Assembly: GCF_050436995.1 (NCBI RefSeq)
Contig: NC_134757.1
Span: 1,996,501-2,060,500 of the forward strand
DNA length: 64,000 bases
Direction: 5' to 3'
DNA from: Anticarsia gemmatalis
Taxonomy: Eukaryota; Arthropoda; Insecta; Lepidoptera; Erebidae
Shown here: in pieces, positions 14,401-29,400 of the stretch
Layout of the letters: each line of letters begins with the position of its first letter
Position numbering within the stretch: position 1 is the first letter of the stretch
Notes under the pieces: model-generated
Told to the model about the DNA's origin: nothing
The model's input: only the letters and a program-made list of their open reading frames with translations
Databases searched by the model: none
Made by a program: the position numbers and the translations under genes

Positions 14401-17400
14401 AAATAGCTTATATGTGGCCAAAACCGAGACCCGATCGCAACGTTATAATAAAATTGTTTTCGACATCCTCAAAATTCATCTTCATATTTCAGCCAATTTT
14501 CACGAAGAGATTTAAGACCCTACTTTCAAAAGGTTATTGGAAAAATCCCTTGATTCGATTATTCTTTGATCTACAGTCGGTAATGTTTTATACGAATCTT
14601 ATAAATAAAAATATGAAACTTATAAGAAATCAGAGTATATCGTGGGAAAGAACTAAGCACGTTCTAAGTATTTATTTAGTAAAAACAAACAAATCTTGGA
14701 ATACAGTGTGATGTCATGTTGCAGTATTATCAGAGGCATGTGTATGTTACACGTGTAGTTAGTATGTGCATCGGACACGTGTCAAACGTATATAATATGA
14801 TAAATATTTAAAGATAATGCACGAAGATTTTTGTTTAGTTGCTGTAATGCGATTACGAGTATACATTCAAGTTTTAAAGAAAGTGTTTAAGATCTAAAAT
14901 TCATTGTTTTAAGTATTATGTAGTTCTTTCAGAATATGCTAGTCTAAAGGAATTAGTTAATTTTTCGTATAAAAGTACTCGACAGAAGCTCGAAGGTAGT
15001 ATGGTGGTTTGAGTTTCATAATTTAGACTATGTAACTTACGAATAAAAATAAGGTCATTTACTGTTATACTAATTATAGATTGTATGTAACAATTACTTG
15101 TGGTTATAATGATAAATGGTGTTAAAGACCTCAGTTGGCACTTAGAAATCGAATCGAAACTCGAAATTTTGCTTCTTAAAGGCAAACGAGTCTTTAAAAG
15201 GGGTTGCAGTGAAACTAAGTGAGTTTAGTTTGTAATACTTTGTATGAACGGCGACGACATCAATACTAGCCAGTTGAACCGGTTACTTTGGAGATTTACC
15301 GGCTTTCCTTAAGTTCAAGCGAAATCGCATTGTGGAGCTGTGGGTTCTTGAAGGGATTTAAAAAAGGTAAATAAGGAGATATGGTTAAGTTGCACGACTA
15401 TTTGTTCTGAGCCTGGATGTTAATGTATCTATATAAGTATGTATTTAGAAGTATATAAGGATGTTTATCAGTTATTTGGTTACCATAGTACAAGCTCTGC
15501 TTAGTTTGGAATCAAATGACCGTGTGTGAGTTGTCCAATGATATATACTTATTTATTTGTAGGTCGGCCAACTCTTATACATGTATGTCTGTCTAAAGGT
15601 CATTGAATAAGTGTTACCGGCTAAGGGTAAGCTGCCACCGGGATACTACTAGGAATTTTTTATACATTTTATATGGACTGCCTTTGTTGCGCGGTCGGCA
15701 GTGCCTGTACCTATTTGAAACTAAGCATATTTTTCGTTATCGTCCGAAAACTGTGATTAATTTCAACGTCGCGTATTCGTTCCATATTACATGAACTGAC
15801 CATAAATAAACCTTAAATAATATAGTTCTTATTTTTTTTATGATAAAGTTAACAATTATTATTAAAAAAAGAGTCCTTATTAAATTAAATGCTACAAGAG
15901 ATGCACCGCGAAAAGATGTTTTTACAGTAGCTGTAAAAACGACTTTTCATGTTTTAAATGTATTCACGTTATAAAAATATTTCAGCAATTAAACTGACAT
16001 AGTAACTAAAGTCTAAAACAAAATTAATTGCGGAAAAATGTGTTCAAAATATAAGCAATAAAATAATGGAATATTTCTGTAAATAACAAAGTAATTTGTA
16101 TTTACGAAAACAACTTTAAATTATAACATACCTACATCAATTATAAAGCTAGGGACACACTGGGAGCCAAATGTCCCACAATATACTAATTTGGTGAAGC
16201 GAAATGGGGCGATTTCGCTTAACAAACCTGGCGACATCACGGCCTACGGGCTTGTCCCTAGAGACGTGTATGGTACAGGGTGGACTCAAGGATGCGTATG
16301 TTTTCGATGTTCAACAATTAAAATCTCCAAGCAATAATCTCCAATACAAATCGACGCGGGACGAATGTCGGCGATTCTAGTACGAACCTTAATGGCCTTA
16401 ATTTGTATGGCGATAGTTGCTTGAAGACTAAAATCGGTGAGTATCAGAGATCGAAGGACCTAAAGCGTAGCTTGTGTGAAGTATCGCGATGTTGCCGGAC
16501 TACACTCGACACGTATCGCTAGACATTTGACTCCTAGGGTTCCATCCAGGGTTTCCAAATCCAGGCTGATCATTTCCTGGACATTTATGAGGCCACAAAC
16601 GGACTCAGAGTTTTGGTCCCCGGTTCGAGTCTACACTAAGTAGGAAGACCTCATAGTATCGTAGCATTGTAAAAACTCATATTCTTTATTCTCGTATTTT
16701 TCTCGGGACAGCAAAGTAAAATTACTGGACACGGCCATCTGGCTAACCTAAGTGTATCCCTAACTTTACGTGTAATTATTTTAACCATTCGCTATTAATC
16801 TGTTTACCGCTGCCAGTATCGCCTTGCCCGGCTACAAGTTTTAAATAAACATGCGGCCAATTTCAAAAGACACCTGACTTTATACACATAGTTGGAGTAA
16901 ACAGGTCTATGTATACTGGTCGCTTATAATATCTTGCATGAGTCATATGTTTTTGTCACAGTATGTTGTTTAGATCGCATAAAGTTTATTGTTTTACGGA
17001 AAGAAAGAATTTATTGAATTATTTTTGATTTTTCTTTAGTTTTTTGATCAAGAAAATTGAAAACACGGATTAATTTAGACACCTTCTTTTTGATCCTTAT
17101 GGGATTTCAATTTCGAAATCAGGTGCAATACATTTTTAACTTAATTTATTATTGTTCTTGCACCAATCATGTGTAACGTTGTCCATAAGTAACATACAAT
17201 ATTTCACGATCATGGCAAAATGCGGAATGTTTCAAACCTTTCGACGAAATTGAAAGAAACAATCAAATAAGTTCGACTAAGAATTAATAGTAAACTTAAG
17301 GCCTAACCTCTAATCCTATAAAAATAAAAATAATTATTACCAGTCCAGTATTACAAGATTATACTTATGACCAGGTATGACATTCCCACTAGACGCAGCC

Positions 17401-20400
17401 TGTATCGGGGATATTAATACAAGAAAAAAACAATAAAAAGAACTTTCGTTCTCAGCAATAATAAACCACAATAAACTACAAAAAAAGCAATAAAAATAAC
17501 AACAAAGCATTTAACTCATAACAACAACAACACGGAATAAAAACATGATACGATTTACGGAATTAAAATACCGTAATCAAGGTCACCTACTGCCACGTGA
17601 CCTTGTACTGTGGTACTAACTGGCGCTAGTGGGACCATGTGACCTTGTACAGTGTCCGTTTTTTACTTATGGTTTGTTTAAGTTTGAATTTGGAAAGATG
17701 GTGCGGAGGTGAAATATTGATGATGATTGTGTTTTTATAAATTGATCGATAGATGGAGCTGATTTTAAGGATATTTTTTTTGTATTTAAAGAATTGCTCG
17801 ATTTTTTGTAATTAATTTATTTATACTTTTGAGTTTACGTTGGTTCCTATTTCATATTGTGTAAGATCGCTAGTCAATAATGCTGTAGCTGGAAAATAGG
17901 TTTTTTAGCTGTTATTTTCTTTTCTTTGTTTTTAATGGTCATTGTGATATTTTTTGTATAATAAAATAAATGCTCGTATTTTTGTAATTAATTTAAAAAC
18001 ATTTCTAAGTGGGTTCCTAATTAATATTGCATAAGACAGTAAGTAAATACTGTTGCAACTAGTAAATACTTTTCTAGCAGCTTATTTTCTTTGCGTTTTT
18101 TAGATTTCAAAATGTCGTATAATAAATACCTTAACAATAATATAAAGTTAACACAGGAGTTATCTTCTGCAATTTATGTTTATTGCTACTTCTTCAATAC
18201 CGCAATATCGTAATATTTTTCTATTTTCTAAGATAAAAAATCGAAGAAAAATCAATTTTCATTGAGAAGCTACTCAAAAAACGCCAGTCAAAAACTATAA
18301 CAATATTTTTATACTACATAATTTTCCCTTTCAAAACAAAACCAGAATACATCGTAAATCTGTCGTACCATTCATTGTTCTGCAATGAAAGCGAGTGGAA
18401 GTTTCAAGAGAGTGTCAATAGTGAACAACAAATGAGCGATACATTCAATTTGTATAGTTAGTTGAGTGATATAAATAATTGTCGCCGTGACCTTCGCTCA
18501 AGTAATACTTGCTGCATAGTCATTGTTAGTTGTTACACTAGAGACAGGCAGGGGCGCTCAACTGTTAGCAACTTATGAAACATTAACATAAACAGTATAA
18601 ATTAAATGATAATATGAGTAGCGCTGATAACTAGTAGCATTCACCGGTCGGTAAACGATATGCGGGTTAAGCAACCTTCGGCGCGGTCATTCCATAGATG
18701 GGTGACCGCATATTGGTTTTCAAATTGAGCGTTAAGGTCTGTCCTGGTTGTTGTCGATTAGGATATAATCGTTAATCCATTTTTAGGTCTTTGGGCAGCT
18801 TGAACATCTTTGACACTAGGTTGTTTATATTCACTTTTATCTTAAATTTATTATATTTGATGAATGTTTGACAGCAAACTGATACAGTGACAAAATATCT
18901 AGTTAAGGTACCAGTTTAAACGATAAAAGTTTCTAAACCTTTCCCTTTCAAAAAGGGTCACATAAATTAACGATTAAATATAAAACTGGTATGTAAACAT
19001 GATAAATACGGCGCCATCTTAATCAAGATGGACGACATACAGAAACATCCGCGGTATAAATATCATTATTATTTATGGCTAATCTTGCGGTAAATATAAT
19101 TTGTTACATAATATTACATTCGTTAGTACATATATTATTTAATAGCCTACACATATAATGTATAAAGATAGTAAATAAATTTACGAATTTTATTATGTAA
19201 TTTGCTGAATTATACTTATTTATTTATTACTACGACTTTTTACATGTCCTCTGAAGCCTGGAAACGCTCAGCTCTAGTACCACTAAGCGAACATCCATCC
19301 ATAGAATGTATAGTTAGGTTGCTTAACCCACCGTAGTTAAATGGGGGTGAAAGAGAAAACATTGAATATCAAAATAATATCTGAAGAATTAAGAAGATGG
19401 AGGAAATAATGTCTCCTACAATCTATTTTAAATAACATATAGGTACATTTAGCGCAAAACATACTTGATTGAATGTTTCTCCTGAAGTATATTATAATAT
19501 TACGTGTGATTATGTATCATGTGTCATTGACCCGATAATAATACCTATATACCGTAGGGGGAAAACGATATAAGCAAATAATATGATTATAATAAAAACA
19601 TGAAATTCATACACGTCTATCACATTTACATTACTGAAATAACACGTTTATTTTCTGATTTGCCAATATTTGCGATTAGGGAAATTTAAATTGTTATATT
19701 ATACATACACACATACATACCTACATTTTTTTTTTCGTAGATGCAGGCAGAGACAATAAGAACGCCACTTGTTACAGTTGTTACGATCCTTACAAACTTC
19801 CCTTGCCTCATTTACATCATACATCTTGTCATACAGGACCGCCGGTTACGAGTTTATGAAAGTATCAGTCGAGGAATAAATACTTCGTAAGTAACAAACG
19901 GTTAACTTTAACATTGAACCCTACCTCAAAAACCGCTAATTATTACGTACTTAAACCTTCCTCAAAAATTGTATCTTGTATCTTGTATCTTTTGGTGAAA
20001 ACCGTATGAAATTCCGTTCAGTAGATTTTAGGTCTATCGCGACGCGCTGAAGCGTCTTAGTTTTATCGCATGTAGTAATTCACAACTTCACAACACAAAA
20101 AGTTAAATAAAAATCATATAAACGAGCTTCTTTGAGCGTAGGTAGCAGATATCATAAAAGGGAAAATACTCATAAATATGAATCTCCAAGCTACTTTCTT
20201 TTATACGGATTTGAAGATTACATTGACACTTGAAATGATATAACGCCTGTTATAGAAAATGAGGCTCCTATTTTAGGCTTCTCAGTCTTCAAGAGAGAAA
20301 TGCATGGGTGGAAAAGTAAAACATATCTACCGAAATCTTGATTTCAATCTCATACTTTAGCACTAACAAATTGGCTCAAAAAGCACAGAACCGATTTAAA

Positions 20401-23400
20401 AATTCTTTCGCCATTAGAATGTTACATTTACATTCAATATAGGCTATTTTAATTGAAAGAAAAAGTCAGGATCTCTTCTAAAAACTTCAATAGTTCGTAA
20501 AGCAGACAAGTTGTGTATAAATTATGAAGATGATTATCCTGTAAGTTTAACGACTGTGTACACACGATCAGTTTTATTTACGACTAGCTGACCCGCGCAA
20601 CTTCGCTTGCGTCACTTAAGATAATCATAATTTTCCCCGTTTTTGTAACATTTTTCACTGTTACTCTGCTCCTATTGGTCGTAGCTCGATGATATATAGC
20701 CTATAGCCTTCCTCGATAAATAGGCTATCTAACACTGAAAGAATTTTTCAAATCGGACCAGTAGTTCCCGAGATTAGCGCGTTCAAACAAACAAACAAAC
20801 AAACAATCAAACAAACAAACAAACTCTTCAGCTTTATAATATTAGTATAGATAATATTAGTATAGATAAAATTAGCTGCGCCGTTGTTACAGCTCATAAA
20901 ACTTTGATATCTTCGTTATATGTGACTAGCTTTTACTCGCGACTCCGTCGTGAAAAGACTTTCCGGTTTAATAAGTATCCTATACGCTAATGCAGGTAAT
21001 AATGTCCAATAAATAGCGTATAGGGTACTTTTTACCTCAGAAAATCTTTTCACGCGGATTTTGATAATGCAGGTAATAAACTATACGTGTACAAAATTTC
21101 ATCAAAATCCGTTCAGTAGTGTTTGTGTGAGAATATCAAATATACATATGTATATCGGTCGTCACAAACTTTCGCATTCATAACATTAGTAGGAGAAGTG
21201 TTATATATTATTTTATACAGCAAAAATAATTTGCTATATTCTGAAAAAATGTTCTTTGTATTGTCAAGCGTAAATGTCAGAAACAGATCTCTTGTGAATG
21301 TTATACATATTAAAGACCCAAGAGTGAGTTGAGGTTGATTCTAGAAATATGAAAACGAAATATTTTATCCTGCAAAGATATAGAAAAAAATTCATTTCAT
21401 TTTCGATTAATGATACCTACTAGAAAAAAGTCTTTTAACAGTACGTACCTATCGTACGTACAGAATATAATTTTCATTTTACTATGTTTCGTATATAATT
21501 TAGCATCAAAGCAGTAAAAGCAGGTACAAACCTATATTTCAATTTCATTCAAATTTTAAAGTTATCATGGGCAGTTAGAAAATCTTCTTTTCGTGATTTT
21601 TTTACATACGGTACCAGTTTCATAGCTCATGAAAAATTGCCAGATAACCTATCTGCTAGAAGTGAAAACAAATGTACAAAATTCCACCTGTTAAATTATC
21701 TAAGAGTTATCTAGACCGAGCGAAGCCGTGTTTAACATTGTACCTATCGTTTTTACTAGCAATGAGGAACTATAGAATTTTATCAAATTCCTTCTTCCCA
21801 TGAATATAAAAACCCTTGCCAGACCTTGATAACACCTTGATCGTCAACTGTAGGAATTCGGAAATGTTGGCAAACAAACGTAACTATCATAAAATGTTGC
21901 TACTAAGGGACTTTTATACAGCTGACATTTACGACGCATGGGATTTGTTTCATTATAAGATTGTGAGAAATGTAGGTGTTGTTTCTATACTGATAACGCA
22001 AAAGCTTGTCGGTCTGTTTGTTAATTATTTATTTAGATTATAGACCTTACATCTTCTTAAATAACAATATAATTGTTGCCAATACAATTTTTTATTTGCG
22101 GAAGCTTTTAATTGGCAATTTGAATATTTAAATTATAAGTAAGTCTTGTAATTAGTCCGTAAGCTTTCCTAAAACAAATAAAAAAAAAACATACACAGGT
22201 AACATGTCAATTTAAACACAGGGACTGTAAAATTATTACCCACCTAAAATAAGAGTAGTAATATAACTACTTTCATTGATAAAATGCTGTTGAACATTAG
22301 CAAAATCAAAGCCAAACATGCTTTATTTCATAAACTAAAACAAGTATTTGAAATTGTCATAGTATTTATTATCTACCACCGTTTTGGAAAAGCTGTTGCT
22401 CGTGAGAAGAAATGGCAAGAAACTCACGACCAGCATCCCATTTTACTAATAAGTAGATATCCGAATTACGCTACAGTTCAGCTCTTAAGAAAATATCGTT
22501 ATATATTTCCTTCTATATACCGTGGCATAGCAACTAACGAGCCGATAACTTATAACGGAAAGCGCCAGATTATTCGTACTGATAAATGTTATCTAAATCA
22601 TTATTACTTCGCGTTATCAGATCTACCTGTAGTCCTTTACCTATTATTATTATCACGTAAGTAATATAGTAGGTTTTTGAGAACAGAATATTCTGTTTTT
22701 TTTTATTTATTCTTCAATTCCATACTTTTTAAGTGCGTTTTTCAATCTCGTAATAATCGACTGAAACGCGTTCGACATATTTTACTATTAAATAACCGGC
22801 CTTTCTAAATAGTACAAATTATATGTTACTAAAAACTAATCTATTCTTCTTTATCCTATCCTAAGCTTAATATTATAACTTCGGAAAAAAATCTGTCTGC
22901 CTTTTATGCTTACCCGACCACTGAACCAATTCACATGAAACTTTTGCACAAAAATGGTTAAGACCTGAGAAAGGACATAGAATAGTTTGTTTTCCGCAAT
23001 CCCCCGGAAATATGAACTATGCGGGTAAAAAGCCTTCACGCGGACGGAGTCGCGAGCATTAGCTAGTACTTAATACTACTTAATATTATAGTATACTGTA
23101 TAGTATACTTAATATTATAGTAGTATAGTCGGGGAAAAAGTCTTTTCACATTATACTTAGTATGTATGAACTTGTAATAAAATTCTTTTGTTTTCTTCTC
23201 TACACAAAAAAGCTCGATATTTGGGTACCTACCTCACGAGCTCACTGAAAGAAACCTAATGAACCGTGTGTTTGTGATTCTTGATGAAAAAGAGATTTTA
23301 TTATAAGTTCATACATGCTATAATGCGAAAAGACTTTTTCCCCGACCTAATATTATACAATAATTGTAAATGCAGGTCATATCTATAATGACAGGAAACT

Positions 23401-26400
23401 TAAATAAGGTGACTAGTACCATTAATGATTATTATCAATTTGTTGAGCGCCCCTGACAATCACTTCACCGTTGTCAACGGAACATAACCCGACCAAATGT
23501 AATACACACATGATTCAATCATGAGTAGAGATTTATGTGTATTCTTAATTTGTTTCGGTTATAATTCAGTTGGTAACAGATTATTACGATTGCTTTTGAT
23601 ATTGGTATTAATGTTTAGAATTATAGGTTTGTGTTTTTCTTTGGTGTTTTTTTTTATTTATGCGAATGTTTGAGGAAATAATATTGGGAAGGAAAATTGT
23701 TGTTATTGCACTAATTTGTTTATTTATGATATTATTATGCCATATAAATTCGAATAAACGTTAATATGATGTTACCATTGTTAATATTGCCGCAGGTATT
23801 TGCATATTTTCCTGAAAAGACTTTTAGTTTATAATTTAGCTCACCCTAAAGTAGCACTAGGATTAATTTTAAGCCAAACCAAATATTTTTCCCAGGTTTT
23901 AATAAAATTTATTAAATGAATGTGCCCAGAACCTTCGTCCAAAATACAACCCCTACATTTACAGGAACATCAAAAGTTTGACGAAACACAAAACAAACTA
24001 TTTCTTCCTTTTTCGTTCAATATTAGCACATACTCCGACCAGCCAGGAACATTCAGGACACAAACAGGTTTATAACAGACTAAGGCTGGTACGACGTTTG
24101 AAAAAAAAAAGCAATAAAATTCGAAAAAAAGAAGTAAACAGATTATGTCAAAAATAGCACTCCACCTACCAGACAGCATGAAGGCCGAATATAAGTCTAT
24201 TTCTGAATTATATTCATATTTATAACTTTGACATATGGAATCTGAAGGTTATCCCTCATACAATGTCACTTGAGATATTATTTTGTACTATGCTATCTCG
24301 GGAACTAATAATCCGATTGGGATTAGAATAGTGACAGTTTTTCATGATTCATTATGATATGAATAGATCCGGGAGGGTTTTGATAGACAGTACAAGACGA
24401 TAGGCAGGGTATTTTTAATATGCTTATTTTATTTATTCATTTATTAAGGAAAAAAAAAACAGTTACACAAATTTCTTAACAAAAAGAAATATATACCGTT
24501 CTATTTTAAAAGGAAGGCACTTTAAAGTTTCCAGAATTGAGCCAATTCTAACCACATTTATTGGTAGTAATTAGAGGTATAATAAAAATACTTAACACCA
24601 AAATAGCAGCTTAAAGTAAGGTCAAAGGACTGTCGAATAAGCATTGTACTTTAAGTTTTGATAAAACGAAAATCTATCAACAATATGTCATTAATGTCAT
24701 ATCAAATCACATTGACATTTGCTCATTACTACTGAAATAATGAGGGAAAAAGCAGCTGTTTCTTGTTATCTTTCGTTTTCCGAAAATCTGATTACTTTCA
24801 TGTTGCTAACGACTTGTACCGAATTGACATGTTTTCGTAAATATTGTGACCACACGAGCAAAAAAAATATGGGAAATGGGGAAAATATGAACGATATAAA
24901 ATACTACCAGAATGTTGGGTCTTTTTTAGGTTAACTTAACTTCCGGTAACTGTAACGAGGTTTCACAAAATAAATGAAGGCTTTGCTCTCTGACCCATAT
25001 GGGCAAGGATGGAAGGTAAAAATATTTACTAAACTAGAGTCAGGAACAAAAAAGGTAAAAACAGAAATTTTATTTTTACTAGAGGCCGCCCGCGACTTCG
25101 TCCGCGTGGAAACCCTTTCCGTGTAAATCCCGATTCTTCGGAAACTCCAGGATAAAAAGTGTGTGTTATTCTGGGTCTTCAGCTACCTACATAGCAAATT
25201 TCATCGTAATCGGATCAGTAGTATTTGCGTGAAAGAGTAACAAACATCCATACATACTCACAAACTTTCTCATTTATAATATTAGCAGGATGTGTATATA
25301 CAATATTTCTTTTAATTTAACGGACCTTAAATGAATTAAAAGAGGAATAAACTTATTTTCCGAAAACCTCTGGAAAGAATTAGAACACTTCGAAAAGCCA
25401 AAACCAATAATAATATTTTTTTTAATTTATGATAAAGCTTGATAAGCACTAGCCTAGCAACAAGTAACATATGTGCTAAATACACATACAAAACGGCTGA
25501 ACAAAAAATGGAAAAATCCAGCAGACTGTATGGCGGTACACGTGTCAAGGAATAATAGCCGGCTGAAGTGCTGATAACACTATCACTTTGTAAGCTCAGC
25601 TTATATCTTATCTTGAAGGACAAGATAAAGATTTTGTGCTATATAAATACACAAGTACTTATTGCTACATTTTTGGGTGAGTTCGTTGACCTATTTACCG
25701 TTGCTATGGAAAGTTTTGAGGAATTTTTTAATTCATTTTATGTTATAACAAAAAAAAACTGCTTTATACATAAGTCATAACTAGTAATTAACCGCACTTG
25801 GCCAGCGTGGTGGAATCAAGGCCTAACCCCTCCCCCTTGTTTGGGAGGAGACCCTTGCCCTGCAGTCGGACACTAATGGGTTAAAAAATTAATTATCTTT
25901 TAATAAATAATTTTCCCACCGCGCCCCTGTTTGTTTGCGATAAACTCGGAAATTATCGGACGGATTTTCATGCGGTTTTTACTGATTGATAGTGATTCAT
26001 GAAGGAGATTTCAGTGTAGGTGTAACGGTTTAAAATAAATAAGATGCTATTAAATTGTAAGTTAAGACTAAATAATTTCTACCGAGACACTAGTTAAATA
26101 ATAGTTTTAAAAGACCTATGGAGAAGTCTAAGGGCGTTTTGTTAGTATTGTCAACGCTGCAACAGTTTTACATACATTTTCGGTATTTTATTTTATTGAA
26201 GCTAGATCGACATGAGATCGAAACTATATTTTGAAAGCACGATATTTAGGAGCCTTCTGAGTTTTACCCCAACTCTCTTCCCCTTTGTAACTATCAGATA
26301 TTAATTAGTACTATACAGTTGTTGAACCATACATACCTTACAGCCGATATCAAAAGACGGAACACGAGATATTTAATTAAGATTTCAATTAAGACCTCAC

Positions 26401-29400
26401 TGGTACACCTCATAGTCATCGTGACTTGTCAAAGTATACACCTACAACCGTTAACTAATACATAAATACAGTCATGAGCGCTAATATGCACACATATCTA
26501 AACAAAATATTTATTTTATTATCTTTTGAAATAGACAACTCCCGCACTTGGACTTTCTCTAGTGTTACGGGATCTTTAACAAGCATACAAACAACGGACA
26601 CAAAGTACGACGATCCACGACCTCTCATGCACCGCACACTCGGTCTTCTCACTCGGATGATGAAAAGTGAAAACATAGAACCAATACAGTTTAGTTTCCA
26701 TTTTCTTTCAGTTATTTTATTGTTCTGCTGCCGGATAAAAGCCATTCTTAGTTGACTATTAATGGGTATAGGCAGGGTATATAAATTATAAATATGTATA
26801 TAAATAAATCGTATTATTTATATTTATTAGCAATAGTAATTAGGATCATTTTATACACAAGTTTCGATTGGCAGTGCATTTAAGTTCGTGACGATACATA
26901 ATACACGCGTGTTTTAAATTGATTCTCAAAGTCTTGTATCAATCAGTCTCCATTAATTAGTTGTAAAGCAATCTGATTCAACTTGTTTTTCTCTTAGTTC
27001 ATTATTCAATCAATTTGTTTAACTGTTTAGTAACACGCGAGGTGGTAACTGTAAAACAATTTAACAGGAAATTGTTACAACGGTCTTAATCGTAATGAAA
27101 ATGTATGAGATTCTTGTTATTTCTTGATGTTTCAGCCAAATTAAACCGGCCTGGGCCGTCGTAGATAGGATTCGTTTATATAAAAAAAAATGTTTGTAAA
27201 TGTCTTAGTCAACTTCTATAAAGTACAGCTCTGCTAAGCTGGGGCTACCTGTGCCCAGGAGTAGAATTTAACTCTGCTGATATGACGATGTAGACGGGAT
27301 TAAAAACGAAAGATTTGTATCTATACTAATATTATAAAGCTGAAGAGTTTGTTTGTTTGTTTGTTTGAACGCGCTAATCTCAGGAACTACTGGCCTGATT
27401 TGAAAAATTATTTCAGTGTTAGATAGCCCATTTATCGAGGAAGGTTATAGGCGCTACGACCAGTAGGAGCAGATTACCAGTAAAAAATGTAACAAAAACG
27501 GGGAAAAATTTCACCCATTCTCTCTTATGTGACGCAAGCGAAATTGCGCGGGTCAGCTAGTGTCTGTTATAAAAGCTTTGCTTCTCTATAACATAGCTTA
27601 CTAAGGGAACTCTTTGCTCTTTATCGAACGCCAACGAAGAAACGGTCAAAACTCAGAAGAAGTAAGTAAATAACTCCCTAGTAATAGATTACGTAAATAT
27701 CGTATTTCCAATTTAATTATCAAGTTCCAATAAGTTATACAAGATTTGTAAGTAATATCTATCCGATCATTATTTTGTGAGTAGATTGTTTGTTACCTAG
27801 TCAAATACGGTTCGAAGTTTTGTTGTAATTTGTCTTCCTCAAGGAGTTTCAAACTAGACGAAATAGACGGAATAAGTGAAGGAGAAATGGGAAGATTGCT
27901 GGATTTTATAAATAGATTTGACATTTTATTCCTTGCAGACTAGAATTACTAACTAGAGAAATATCCGGAGCAACTAAATTGTATCTAGATTCTCATAATC
28001 ATTGGTGTACGTTTATCTTCCAGATAAAACTATTTTATAAATGCAAACGTTTGTGAGGATAGATGTGTGTATGTACAAAAAATTATCGCGATCTTTAATA
28101 GAGACCGTCCGTGGTACAAGAAGAACAAATATATAATTGTTTCTATATAAATCGTAATCGTATATTTGAATTTACCAAACGGCTGACCCGATTCATGCCG
28201 AACCGAATATATTGTGTGTACACAGCGAATTTCACTCTAGTATCAAACCTCCTCCTCACTTGCGCATATGATTCACTAATTCCTTACACAAACCTCTCAT
28301 TTTACAATCTTATGCATTACATATAACTAATATTAAGAACATATACATATGCATGTATGTAGATCGTGCGCCGGGCACGGTGTTTACCCGCCATTAACAG
28401 CAATAAACCTGTCAGTCTGTGCATCACTGTGAATAGACAAATAGGTGACACACGTGCATCTGTATATAGCTAGCTTTTGACTGTGGTTTCGTTCGCAACA
28501 AGTCATTTTAAGTATGTTTCTCCTAGAAACTATTAATGACCCACTGGTGGGCAAAGCTCTCCTCCCAGAATGAGGCAGGGGTTAAGCCGTGTGTCGACCA
28601 CGATGACCAAGTGTGGTTGGACATTGCATACTTTCAAGAACTGTTCTAAAGCACTCTTTATCACGATGTTTTCCTTCGCCGTTGAAATAAGTGACAATTA
28701 TTTCTAATACACAGATAACTTCGAAAAGGCTTTGGTGGTTTGTCTCGGATACGAACCTTTGACCATTTGCGTGGGAGGAGCATGCTTAAACCACTTAACT
28801 ATCACTAACATGAAAATGAACCGATCGAAAATAAGGTTTTTTTTTAAAACGGTCACAGAAGTGGTTAAATGAAGCATAACCGATAAGAAACCGAGTTAGA
28901 TCCTACAATTACAAACAAAGCTTATTCCATTTGCATTCATTAATGCAATGGTTTCTTGTTTGCATATAATGTAGATAAATAAATAGTTTAATTTATTACC
29001 TGTCATAAAAGTACGGTGAGATCACTATCAGGGATTATTGGAATATTTTATGTGAAGTAAAATATTAAGCTTACTGCTATTTAGCATTTACATATTAAAC
29101 GATTATAGTAATAGGTGTAACAAATTACATATTTTATTGTTCAGTTAATCTTATAATATTACAAAAGCCATAGACAATCAATTAAAATATCTAAACCGTA
29201 TCAATAAAAAAAAAACAAATCCGGCTTTGTTCCCTCGCAAAATTTGAAAAACGAACAAAACAAAACAAGCTATTCTTTTTTTTTAATCACCATGTTTTTT
29301 ATCAACAATGTTGCCACCAGTGTTGGGTCAATCAACTAATTTTTTCAATCAATTGATTAGTCATGACTAATTTAGTCATGAATTATTTAGTCATGATTGA

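Noticed and set aside
14376..14711. 111-codon plus-strand frame
   Set aside because: Asn/Lys/Ile/Phe-rich composition, no motif, no splice support; likely chance in AT-rich DNA.
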